Positions 24,638 to 36,200 of a stretch of 64,000 nt of DNA are shown piece after piece; positions within the stretch are counted from its first letter, which is position 1; each line of letters starts with the position of its first letter. The position numbers and the translations under genes are program-made. The stretch is from Dromaius novaehollandiae (taxonomy: Eukaryota; Chordata; Aves; Casuariiformes; Dromaiidae). The DNA lies in NCBI RefSeq assembly GCF_036370855.1, contig NC_088110.1:23431501-23495500 (forward strand), given 5' to 3'. The notes beneath the pieces were generated by a model. That model saw nothing but the letters and a program-made list of their open reading frames with translations. It was not told the DNA's origin and searched no databases.

Positions 24638-25991
24638 TCAGGAGGCGGCGCAGCAGCCGCCGTCCTCGTGCCGGGCCAGCAGCGACATGCGGGAGAAGGT
24701 CTTGGCGCAGGCGCGGCAGCGGTACTTCTTGACGTCGGCGTGGGTCTGGAGGTGGGCGCGCAGGTTGGAGCGGTCGGCGAAGGCCCGGCTGCAGTGGGGG
24801 CAGGCGTAGGGCTTCTCTCCTGCGGGACGCCCCGGGGAACGCTGTCGGGGGGGGCTCCGCACCCCCAGCACCCTCCGCACCCCAGGCACCCGGTGAGCCC
24901 CGGGGACCGTGGCGCGTCCCCTCCACGGTGGCATGCAGAGGATGCCCGGGGAGACTCTCCAGGGACCCCCATCACCCCACACCCCGGTACCCCCCTGCAG
25001 CCCCCCCAGATTCCCACCACTCTCATCTCCCTTCTACCCCCCCCCAGGCGCTTCCCGGCGGTCCCTGAGCCGCGGTGGCACCGTCCCAGCGCTGCAGTGC
25101 CCAGAGCCGGAGGCAGCAGCCGATGCCGGCAGCCGTCCCCGCCACATGCACGGCCCCAACCCGCATCGCAGCCGTGCATTCCCCCCCCCCCCAGCACCCT
25201 CCGGACCGGGGGGGCCCCCCTACCTGTGTGGGTGCGGACGTGGCCCTGGAGCAGCCAGGGCCGGGAGAAGGCCTTGCCGCAGACGGCGCAGACGCAGGGC
25301 AGCGTGTGGGTGCGGATGTGCATCTTGAGGGCGCCCAGGCTGCCGTACGCCTTCTCGCAGTACCGGCAGCTGAAGCCCCGCCGGCTCGGCGGCTCGCGGG
25401 GTGGCTGCCGCCGGCACCCCGGCCCCGGCAAGGGGCACCGGGGCTTGGGGCGAGCCGGCCGCCCCGGGGCCTCGGCCGCCCCACTGCAGCTGCCCCGCGG
25501 TCCCTCCGGTGCCGCCGGCTGCCGCCGCGGCAGGTTCAGGCTCTGGTTGTCCCGCAGGGGAGTCCCCGGGCTCGCGGCGGGCAGCGGCGGGGCGAAGCGG
25601 GCGAAGAGGCAGCCGCGGTCCCGGGGGCAGGCGGCATTGCAGGCGGCATCGCAGGCGGCATCGCAGGTGGCGGCGGGGCAGACGGCCGGCGGCCCCCGGC
25701 ACAAGCCGCACGAGCCATCGTCCATCTCTGCGGGAGCCGGAGGAGGGATGGAGGCATCAGCCCCCCCCCCGCTCGGGGGCAAGGAGGGGGCCAGGGAGAC
25801 CCCAGGCGGGTACCCCGGCATGGGGCAGCCCCCCGAAGGCACCCGGTGACGGCCCCGGGGAGCCGGGGGGGGAACCGGGGGGGGACCGGAGCGGGGGCAG
25901 GCAGAGCCTTACCGTGAGCGCGCGTGTCGAGCTGGCCGTAGTTGGGGATGCGAGTGCTGGAGGGCTTCTTCACCAGGAAGGAGCGGGGCAT
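24638..25991 (-). CDS. SNAI3: Snail family zinc finger 3 with four fingers
   Basis: Three exons in transcript order: 25991-25913, 25727-25224, 24819-24638; 254 aa (human 292). It starts with the SNAG repressor motif MPRSFLVKK, followed by [10 protein letters not shown]. The C-terminus has C2H2 fingers: [57 protein letters not shown] and a final [19 protein letters not shown] ending DGGCC. These correspond to human fingers 2-5. The finger-1 region is replaced by a Pro/Arg-rich linker lacking its Cys/His ligands. The middle part has an in-frame 12-bp tandem repeat ([13 protein letters not shown]). Snail proteins bind CAGGTG E-boxes and repress transcription through SNAG-recruited corepressors. 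Confidence 0.93.
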
Positions 25992-26330
25992 GGCTGGACG
26001 GGCAGGATGGGCAGGGCAGGGAGACCAGGCAAGGCAGGGAGACCGGCAGGGCAGGGAGATGGGACAGGGGAGGAAGGGCAGGGAGACCAGGCGGGACAGA
26101 TGGACAAGGCAGGGGAGGCAGGGCAGGGAGACCAGCAGGGCAGGGAGACCAGGCAGGGGAGGCAGGGCAGGGAGACTGGGCAAGGGAGGGAGATGGGGCA
26201 GGGGAGGCAGGGCAGGGAGATGGGGCAGGGGAGGCAGTGCAGGGAGACCAGGCAGGACGGATGGACAAGGCAGGCAGGCAGGGCAGGGAGACCGGCAGGG
26301 CAGAGGCAGGGCAGGCAGAGCAGGCAGCCC
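25992..26330 (-). repeat. G-rich minisatellite directly upstream of the SNAI3 start codon
   Basis: Imperfect tandem copies of GGCAGGGAGACCAGGCAG-like units (plus strand) begin within about 10 bp of the SNAI3 ATG and run for about 330 bp. They must therefore lie in the 5' UTR or core promoter. Confidence 0.9.
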
Positions 26331-26382
26331 GGGCCAGGGCAGGCAGCCCGGGGCGGCCGGGCAGGAGCGGCGGAGCGGGCGG

Positions 26383-26450
26383 CACAGGCGGACGAGGCAC
26401 AGGCGGACAAGGCACAGGCAGACGAGGCACAGGCGGACAAGGCAGGGCCA
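26383..26450 (+). repeat. 15-bp tandem repeat
   Basis: About four copies of CACAGGCGGACAAGG with small changes. Confidence 0.9.
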
Positions 26451-26519
26451 GGCCAGGCAGGGGCCGGCAGGCGAGCGCCTTGTCCCCGCGCCGCCGGGAC
26501 ACCCAGCAGGTGCCCTAAG

Positions 26520-28600
26520 GCCCCGGGCTCATTAGCATGGGCAGCCCCCGGGGCAGCCCCCGGGCCAACCGCGGCCCGAGGGCTGGCCTTGGCCGCCGGC
26601 ACGCCCCGCTGCAGGTGCAAGGGCCGGCGGCGGGGACAGCCCTGTCCCCTGGCCCTGCCACCCCCAGCCCCTCCGCCGTGCCCCCGGGGCGGGCTCCCGC
26701 CGCCCCCGCCACCCCCTGCCCGGCCGGGCAGCCCTCCGCCGCGTGCTCCGGCCCCGCGGGGAGCCGCGCTGGGCGAGGGCCGCGGAGCAGATAAGGGCGC
26801 TCCTCAATGTTATCAGCCCCGGCCATTGTGTCCCCGAGCCTTTTACAGCCCCCCCGAGCGATAGCGGGGGGCAACGTGTGCTGGGGCAGGAGCACCGGGC
26901 TCCGCTCGCAGAGGCACGGCAGCGGCCGTGGGAGAGGGGCCGCCTCGGCTCCCCGTGGCCTGTGGGTTCCCTTGGCTGTGCCACCACGAGCGCCCAGCGC
27001 TGGACCCCCTCCAACGTGCCCTGCGCCCTAAAGCGGGGCAGGATGGAGAGCTGGGGGGCTCCAGCCCCGGGGGGTCTGGCCAGGGCCCCCAAACTGGGCT
27101 AAAAAACCTGGCTGCCCCGGCTCAGGGGTGGGAGAGGAGAGCAGGCACGATGCCACGCAAACAGGCTCAGCCCCAGGCCCCGGACGAAGTTGGGGCTGTG
27201 GCACAGAGCCACGGGGAGCATTGCAGGGCGGTTTGTCCCCGAGCCGCCTCTCCGAGATGCTGCCTGCCCTGAGCAGACGTTGCTCCGAGGGCTGGTTTGA
27301 CCCCAGCTACACGTCCACCACCTGGACGCAGCCCGGCTCGTGCCCCAAGCTCACCTCCAGCGGGGAATGGCGCTGGCGTCGGGATCCGTCCATGGCCACC
27401 TGGATGGTCCTTGGGAATTGCCGGAGGGGCCTCTCCCACCCCTGGTACCAGCAGCCACCAGTCTGAGCAGAGCCCTGGGGGTGACACCCAGCCTCCCTCC
27501 GAGGGGTCATCAGCGGCTGCTCCCAGCCCCGTAGCCTGGGGCTGGCACGAGGCCGGTCCTGCTCAGCCCACCCCGGCTCCTCTGCCCAGCTGGGACCTGT
27601 GTCCGGCCGTGCCCAGGGTGTCCGCTCATCCTGGGGATGAAGGGGCCGCGCAGAGCCAGCCCGGCCTGGCTGGGCTGTGCCCTTGGGGAGCCCCAAGAGC
27701 CTCGCAGAGCCGGGACGTCTCCCTGCCACACCCGGGGGAGAAACACCCGATGTGCTCTCCCAGAGCAGCTTCAGGGATGGCACGTGGTGCCAAGGACACG
27801 TGGCTGCAGGGACAGGACCTCCCCGCATCCTCCCTGCATGCCCAGGACCAGGGTGCCAGAGGCAGCAGCACACGCTGCTGAGGGGCAAAGCACCGAAGCC
27901 AGAGCCCTGCTGGGGTTGCAGGGCTGACCACGGGACACGCGGGCTCCGAGGAGGCAGGGGGATCCCCCCAACGACACGGCAGCACTCTCCAGCTTTGGCC
28001 AGGAGGGAGGGGACCCAGCGCCACCGAGACAGGGATAAGCTGGAGATAAGGCTCCAGGAGATAAGGGCAGGCAGAGCATTGTCGGGGAGTCAATGGCAGG
28101 GAGGGCACCGAAATCCCAGGAGGGAGGAGGGCCCTAGTGATGAAACCGCATTGCCAAACCCTCCACGGCCACCCCTGCCACTATCAGGAGGAATTAACGA
28201 GTCAGGGGACGCAGCTGTAAAGATGAGTCCTCTGTTTGAGAAGGGAGCAACCGAGATAACCGAGGCGGTGGGGCACGCACCTCCCTGCCACAGCCTGCCC
28301 TGCCGGAGCCGAGCTCCCCTCCGGGCAGTGACAGGTTGGGCACCTGCGGCCACAGCCCAGGCAAAGTGGGAGCCGAGCGTCCCCGGTGCCTCCGCTTCCC
28401 TGTTTGCCGATCTCCCAGGCTCCCAGTCCTGCAGGATTCCCAGCACGGTGCTCCTGAGCCAGGTCTCGGCACAAGGCAGATCACGTCCTGCTCTGCCGCC
28501 TGCTTGGGCTGGGACTGAAACACAGGCAGCGGCAAAGCCCCGCCAAGGGTTCGTGGGTACCCGCAGGCCACAGGGGAGACGCTTCACACCAAGACCGCCC
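26520..28600. other. SNAI3-RNF166 intergenic region with GATA motifs
   Basis: No gene seen. Two notable spots are an inverted GATA pair at 26789-26816 (AGATAAG ... TTATCAG) and three GATAAG motifs at 28034-28065 with an AGATAA at 28254. Confidence 0.55.
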
Positions 28601-28615
28601 ATGGATGAAACTGCC

Positions 28616-31600
28616 TTTATTGAGAAAAATGGTTTGCTACAAATACATCATTGATTTTTGTTTTCTTTTTCTTCTTCAAAAAACAGTACGTCTCGTTAAA
28701 AGTTCTAGTTGTTATGAAAAAAGTCACAAGTAACACACTGAACAGCATGGCCACCGGCACGGCGGGAGCCTCCCTGCGCCCGGTGCCGCGGGCACAGCCC
28801 GGCCGGCACCACGGCCTGCCGGCACGGCCGTACCCAAACCCCTTGCAGAGAGGAGGCGAGAGACGCGAGGCAGCTACCTGCAGAGCGCAGCAGCCTGGGC
28901 CTTAAAGTGCTTTACAAAAGCAGCCGTTGTTGCCCCTGCTCTCGTATCGCCAGGGCAGGAAGGAAGGAAACATAGACGTTAGCAGCGCCGCCTCGGACAG
29001 CCTGAGGCGGGTAGACGGGCTCAGCTCCCACGCGTGCAGCTGGGGTGCCCCCCGGGAGACCGCGGTGGAAGAGATCCCGCTGCTCACCGTCCCCAAGGGA
29101 ATGCAGGGAAGCCCCGGGCAGGGCAAGGGGACGCTCAGTTTGCTGAGGATGCCGTGCTGGTAAGGGAAGACACCGTCCCTTCACGCTAGACCCCACTCGA
29201 GGAATGGGAGCAGAGCAGCTCCAGCCCTTTCCACGTGGCCTGCGTCCGTTGAGCCCTCAGCAAGGGGACCGGACGGGGCGAGGGGGCCCGTCTGGCTCTG
29301 CAGGCTCCTTGCAGGGCTGCCAGTGGCACCGGGAAGCTCAGAGCCCTGCAAAACACTCAGTACTATTTAGATCAAGGTTAAAAAAAAAAAAGACAGTATT
29401 GCTAAAGCAGAGCTGGAAGGAACCAGGTCTCCTGGATAAACCAAGAAAGGGGGCTTCTCCAAGCAGCGACACGCAGGGCTGCGGGGACAGCTCAGCAGCC
29501 GAGCCTCCGGCACACTCGAGGCACGAGGCATCAGCTGCACGGCAGTAACCCACCACGAGCACGTCTCCTCCCAGGGCAGACACAACAAGGGGTTTCAGTA
29601 CCGTTTTTAAGTCGTATCACTACAGGTCAGCACACACAGGGGGTCAAACACCTCCACATAGCTGCTGCACAGAGCCTGACCCCACAGCAAAGGCGCTTAG
29701 ACAGCCCACAGCCCCAAAGAGCTCCAGCATTTTCCGAGCTGGGACACGATTCTTTGGGAGGCCATTCTCATACTGACAGGCCCGAGAGAGGATTGCTTTC
29801 TGTGCTGGGAGGCAGCCCCTCCATCTGCTTCCCAGGGCATGGAGAACAGCCCATGCATCCCCCTCTCCTGCTTGAATCGCGTGCTAGCGGCAGAGATTCA
29901 GCAGGCACAGGAGATACCCAGGACAAACAGACCACCGAGGACACCGACATGCCCCCCATCCCGGTTAAGACAGGCTCAGCAGGGGAACAGCCAAACCCAC
30001 GCACAAGCCCTGCAAGGACCACCCGACACCGAACCCAGCATCCTCTGGGGGCAACCCAAACCCCTAGACCCCCTGTGCTGCAGGGCTATGGATTTGGCCC
30101 GACAAAACCAAACCCCAAAGGCCAAGACGTTAAACCAAGGGCCCTTCCACCCCGACAGCTCTGGCCAGGCAGAGCCTTGTCCACCAGGGCAGCTCACGCA
30201 AGCAAGCAACTGCCGGAGGACTAGAGGAGCTGTTCGCCTCCAGCCTGCCCGCAGCACCTTTCGCAGAGGGATTCCCAGCCTCGACCCCCGGCGAGCGACC
30301 CCCAGACACCCTGACCTTTAGCGATACCTTGGTTAATCCCAGAGCAGAAGCAGAGCTGGTGGGAAGAAGTCAGTCCTGACCTCTACACAAACCAGCGCAA
30401 CCTCTACCAGGTCCGCTCTCGAGTGGATCCGTGCCTCCTGCGGCGTCCCACGGCACCCCGGCAGCGCGCGGCGAGGGGCTGCTGCCCGCCTGCCCGCTCT
30501 CCCACCCCCTCTGCAAACCCCTGGGGGAATGAGACTTTGACTCGGCTGTAAGGTCAGTGCTGAATTAGCAGGTCTGCGCACTTCATTGCCTCGCTGCGGT
30601 TAATTCACTGAGGGTTGTGCTGATCCCGTTGTCAGCGTGACCCTAAAGGATGGCAGGGCCCAGCACACGGCTCCAGGGACGTCTCTTTAGACGGGAAGTG
30701 ATTTTTGCTGCACACAGGGACTGCTCCATCACGCTGAGGACAGCAGCGGCTGGCCCAACGCCTGGCAGAGGGGATCTCCCTGCCGCCCGCTCCCAGCCGA
30801 GCGGAGCAGACACAACCAGCAGCACGTACCGAGAGCAAGGGGACCACGTGTGACAGGGTCAGCTGGCCTGGGCAGGCTGCAGCACAGCCAGGGTGCAAAC
30901 GGCAGAAGGGGCCAGGCGTGGGGAAGGGCACGGCCTCTTCCATAAGTCCTGCAACGTAACCTGCACCAGTGCAGGGACAAAACGCCATGGCCATCCCACT
31001 GCATCACAAGGGCAGGAGCTTGAGAGCGAGCGGAAGAGAGCTGTCCCTTCTGCCTAGGGCCGGGGCACCACATCACGCGAGGGCACCATGGAGACACAGC
31101 GCTTGCTTCGCAGGTGCTTTCTACCGCACGTTTGGTCACAGGGAGGCTAAGGAGCATCTCTCGGATCAGCATCTGCCCAGATCCGCCTTATTTCCAGAGA
31201 ATCCTGGGGGAGGGAGCTGCAATCCTGTGTTGCTGGGGGACAAAATGCTTGGCATTAGGGATTCTAGCACAGAGACCGCAAGCAGATGTCCCTCCCACAC
31301 ACCCATCACCTGGACACCACCCAGCCGCTCCGCACTGCCTGTCAGCTGGCTGCAACTAACCCGCCTGCTTGGTTGGTTGCACATTCGCAAACGGAAACTG
31401 CCACTCTGGATTACACCCACCACCTATCGCAGGTCCTGCCCACGGCCACATCCAGCACCAGGCACCTGCTCCCACCACGGAGCAGCTCTGCCTACAGAGA
31501 CGTTAACGCTGCTTGTTGTGTTGGGAGTCTGGCGTATGAAGTCTCACAGTGAAATCCTTCTTCTGGTGCCATGCTAGATCTCTTTTGCCAAGAAGTTACA

Positions 31601-33219
31601 GTTACAGGAGCGCTGCAGGTTTCTGTGGGTTCCCAACAGTCCCAGATGGAGGAAAATCAAACCTAGGCAACTCCTGGCAGAGTTTTCACAAGCCCAGCAC
31701 TGAGGACTGGACCCCCTGCTCTTGGCTCCATGCTCAAACATCACAGCGCATCATTTAATTACAAGCATTTGAGAGATCAAACTCCAGGCAGAGGAGGGAA
31801 ACCCATCCATCAACATTAGGCCTGCATTTACAGCACAGAGCACTGCAAAAAGCCAGCTGAGCACTGAGCGAGAGCTGCTCTAGCCATCCCACCTGGCACG
31901 AACACGCGGAGCCCGGCCATGCACACTGGAGAGGGTCAACAGCCCAAAGATCGCAGCCAGCAGACCAGCTCTTGGAGAACACAAACGGGGCTGCTTTTCC
32001 CCCAAACAAGGCAGCCCCGTGAGCCACTCAGCACACTGCTCGTACCTTACCATTCAGTTCCCTTCCCAAAGGGACCCTATGGCCTAGCTATGCTTCCGAT
32101 CTGCTCCTGCAGCCAACAAGCTCTGCCCATCGGACCTGGCCTCTCCTGCAACATCACCCGCTTACAGAGAAACAAACTGATGAAGGAATAGAACGGCCCA
32201 GAAACGACGAAACAGGAAACCCATGCACTTCCCATGGCCCAGGCAGAGTCCCACCCACAGGCCCAGGGTCCAGCATCTCCCTCCCGCCCGACTGCAAATC
32301 CACAGCGTGTTCGTTTGTTTTTTTTTAAAAAATATACTTTCTTAATAATGTTCCATAAAAATACTCTTGTCCCCAGTCACAGATATTGCAGTGTGAAGAG
32401 TAACAGCTTCTGTTCCTGCTCTATAAAACGTGGAAAAGGTATCACACTGATTAATGTAGAAAAAATGCAAGAACTCCTAGTATCACAAGAGCTAGTACAA
32501 AATGAGAAAGGCGAGAGTTTCACTGAACGCCGGATGCCAGGACAGTCCATGGCTCCCTGCAGACTCCTCCAAACCCTCTGGGGTCACAGTGCGCATGAGG
32601 ACAACAGTCTCGCTTCGGGATTTAGCCCAGTCTGCTTTTGGCCTTGCCTGTGCAGTAGCAGGAAAACAAGGCAGCTCTTGCCCACAGTGTGGGGGACAGG
32701 ACAGACCAACATCTCCAGAAATAGCCTTATGGGGTTTAAAAAAATTCTCCATGCTGTTTTCTTCCTTTTTTAAAAGAACATGGATGATTCCAGTTTAAAA
32801 CTAGGGCATTTTTGCATAAAATGCAGCATAGTTTTACATACCTATTAAATTGCAACAAAGAGCATGAAGACAAATGGTGCCAAAAAGCATCTAATAATAA
32901 ATAGATCTGGATACAGGTATATACTCCGTATATGGATATGAAACGCCCAAACGAGGAACAATCCCAGTCCTTCGGCATGGACACCTCTCTCCTCCCAACA
33001 GCGGACGTCTCTGCTCACTCACCGATCCAGTGTGATGCTAAAGAGACTCCACCTTCTTAAACAAGGTGGGATCAGCCCAGAGAGAAGTCGGAAGAGAGGC
33101 AGCGGGTCTCTGGGGGTGCCAAAGGGCCAACGAGCTCCGTACCTCCTCGGCAGGAAGGCCGAGTGTGCAAGAGGAGAAGGGGTGTGAGGGGGGTTCGAAC
33201 CGATACTCCACAGTCACCT
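28616..33219 (-). other. RNF166: Probable long RNF166 3' UTR
   Basis: From the RNF166 stop at 33220 to an AATAAA on the minus strand at 28616-28621 there is about 4.6 kb without a convincing exon. Parts are AT-richer than the neighbourhood, as is usual for a 3' UTR. A minus-strand ATTAAA near 31754-31759 could give a shorter form. The length is inferred only from signal placement. Confidence 0.45.
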
Positions 33220-36200
33220 TCAGTTCTCAGAGAGCGACAGCGCCAGGGCAGCCTGCAACGCCGCCTCCTCGTCGATATTATAGTCCTGAAAACAGAGAGC
33301 AGCCAGTCAGAAGAGCCAGAACTGACTACAGAGCCTCCTCAGAGCAGTGGGAACAGGCAAGGGAAGGAGCCTTCCTGTTCCTGATCTTCCCACCAGGCTG
33401 CAAACAGTGCAGCTCCCCACTGTTCTGGCAAATGGGGCTGCGAGGTCCCAGGAGCAACATGCTCTCTGGGGTATTCTGCCCCTGTGCCTACAGTCCCTCG
33501 CCTGGGGTCGAATCTGGTAACATCGCCTCTGCTCTTAGACCCAGCTGCAAGCAGGGGTGAAACAGGCCTACGTGAGGAGCAGTCTCATGTCTCCCCAAGT
33601 GAAGCCCCTAAGTGGGTTTCTCAAGGGAAGAGTTTAATGGAGCATGTGGAAGAGGTGACCCAGCTTCACAGACTGTGATAACATTTCTCTCCTTTTTCAG
33701 TGGCTTTTTCCTGGGTGCGTGTTTGTTGAGGACCAGCTCAAGCACCTCTGCAGGGCAGGCTGGGGAGCCCAGCCTTGCACTCACGAGCTCTCTGAAGCAG
33801 GGCTGTGCGCATCCTGCAAAGCCCAAAGGAGGAACTGTCCCCTTCCTCTCCTGCAGGGGCGGACGACAAGCTGGGCTGCTCCTGGCATGCCAGGCCAAGG
33901 GCTGGTTTCACCTCCCAGCCGCTCGGCAGGGGACACAGGGAAGACGACTCGGCCTGGGCTTGCGGCCGCACTCACCACAAAGGTGTCGTAGGAGAACTTG
34001 TGCCTGTGGAGGAGGTGCTGCAGGAAGTTGGCGCTCTTGTAGCTTGGGTCCCCCCAGGGCATGGCTGAGCAGACGGGGCACACCTGCAGCAGGCAGGGAC
34101 AGGGGAAGGGTGACGCGTGGGCACAGACCCCCCGCCTGCCCCCAGGACGCCTGTCTCCCACAGAGGGGTGCATCCTGGGGGCTAGCACAGCAAGGTGGAG
34201 GTGAGCAGCGGTTCCCCTTCATGACAGCACGTGTCCTGCAGCAGGAGGCACTCAGTAGGGGCTTCATCCCTCATTCCCTCCCGCCTTGGCACATCCCTCA
34301 GCACACAAAGCCTCGGGTATGCGGCCCAGACTGCTTTTAGCCGATGACAAGTTACACGTGCGTGTGCAAGCACCTCTGAGATGGTGCCAGAGCTGCTAGT
34401 TCCTCACCTCAGTCACCTACAGCCGGGCTGACCTAGCAAAGCTGGGGGAGAGCAAACCCAGCGCCCCACGGGTGGCAGGCACAGGGGGATGAAGATGGCT
34501 CATTCCAGAGAGTCTAACAGAGGCAGCTCCCCACCTCTTCTCTAAGAGATTCAAAAGAAATTGAATGACCTAGAAACATAGCTGCACTTTATGTGCTGCA
34601 GCAGCAGCAGCAGCAGCTCTGTGTGCAGACAGCCTTAGATGCAGCATTGGTCAATATTTCCCGGGCTACCCCACACAGGACTGTCCCAGCCCGGCAGGGC
34701 GGTCTCGCTCACCACTTTGTTGGGGTCGTTGCGGTGGTTCTCCATGCAGTGCTTGACTAGCTCTTGCTGGTCCAAGTTCCGGGCCCCACAGTACGGACAT
34801 ACGAACGTCGAGCGATTGGGAATATTGCTAAGGAAAGCAAGAAGAGCTCAGATCCCTGGGAAGGGCCTGGACCAACCTCTCCCGAACTAATCCAGCCTCC
34901 CTTGCTGCTCCCTGCTCTGTTTTGTCCCACCCACCCAAGGCAGAGACCAGACCAGTCTGTCCCAGTCTCCAAGAGCTGCTGGGAGATGAGGTCACTGGCG
35001 GTCATTAGTGTGCCGTTCCCACCCAGTCACAGGCCGAACCACTCTGGTTCAGTTGGTCCTTCCTTGTGGGTCACCCTCTGAAACAACACAGTGCAGTGCC
35101 TGGGCTGCAGATGACCTGAGGGAAAGGGTGCCAGTGCGTCTTCTTGAGACCAATCCAGCATAATGAGAAAGTGAAACACATCCTTGGATTTTAGGGCTTA
35201 TAACAAAGGTGGATGTGAGCATCTATGAGGTTTGTAAGCAGGGGCAGGTTTCCCTTCCTGATGCACGGCAATACCTGGGGATGGGCTGGGACGTGGGGAC
35301 AACAGGGACGAACTTCGGGCAGTTGGCCATCTGCTCTTGCACCTTCGCACAGGATGAGACATGAGACCGCATTTTTGCTAGGGTTACCTAGAGAACAAGG
35401 AGAGGACACGTGTTCCCGGAGGCTGCAGGAACCCCTTCCCCTGCCAGATGCAGCACTGGAGCCTCTGGTCCCATTTGACAGGGCAGTTTCAGGCACACTT
35501 GGACCAGTCAACATCAGAGCAAGCATCGGTCCATGCAGGTTGACTGCCACCAGCACATAAACACTGCACCAACCCTTCCTGCCCTGCAGGCAGGGGGATT
35601 TGGGGTTGCGTGCTCTCAGCACAACATGTCCCCAAAGGTTATACACAAAAAGTCACCAGTGTGCATTACCGCAGCGTTAGCTCCACTTGCCTTTGAACTC
35701 GGAAACCGGGAGCACACAGTGCCACGCGGCTTGGCGGACAGGTGGCAACCCGAGGCTGCTGACCCGATCACATGGGATCACTCCTGGGCCACAGCCAGGG
35801 AGTTACAGGAAGATCCCCAAAGTTTACGGAAGCCAGAAAGGGCATCAGCCCAACTTGTAGAGACACATCATGAATCACAGCTTTACAGCTGGTCCCAGAA
35901 TTGTCCCAGGCCAGACTGTCCTGGGCTGGGCCACGCGGTGTCTATTCCCTGCTGCCAGTTCAGCTCCCCAGTGGCTGTCAGGATCACAGCACCTTAAGCA
36001 AGAGCTAAAGCCTTACCTCCAGGAGGAACGGCAGAGCTGGTTTGTCTCAGCCTCTCCCGTGTTGCAGGAAAACCTCAGCGTGCATCTGAAGGTCCCCACT
36101 GTCTAATAATAGCTCCAGTCTGCTGACAAGTGCAGCTAGGAGAGTGCCTTCGTCTCCGCACAACCCCGCTTGCCTCGGGCAGCCATGCCTGCCTGGGTCA

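Noticed and set aside
34603-34617. CAG run (five units) in an RNF166 intron
   Set aside because: Short and non-coding. It is ordinary simple sequence.
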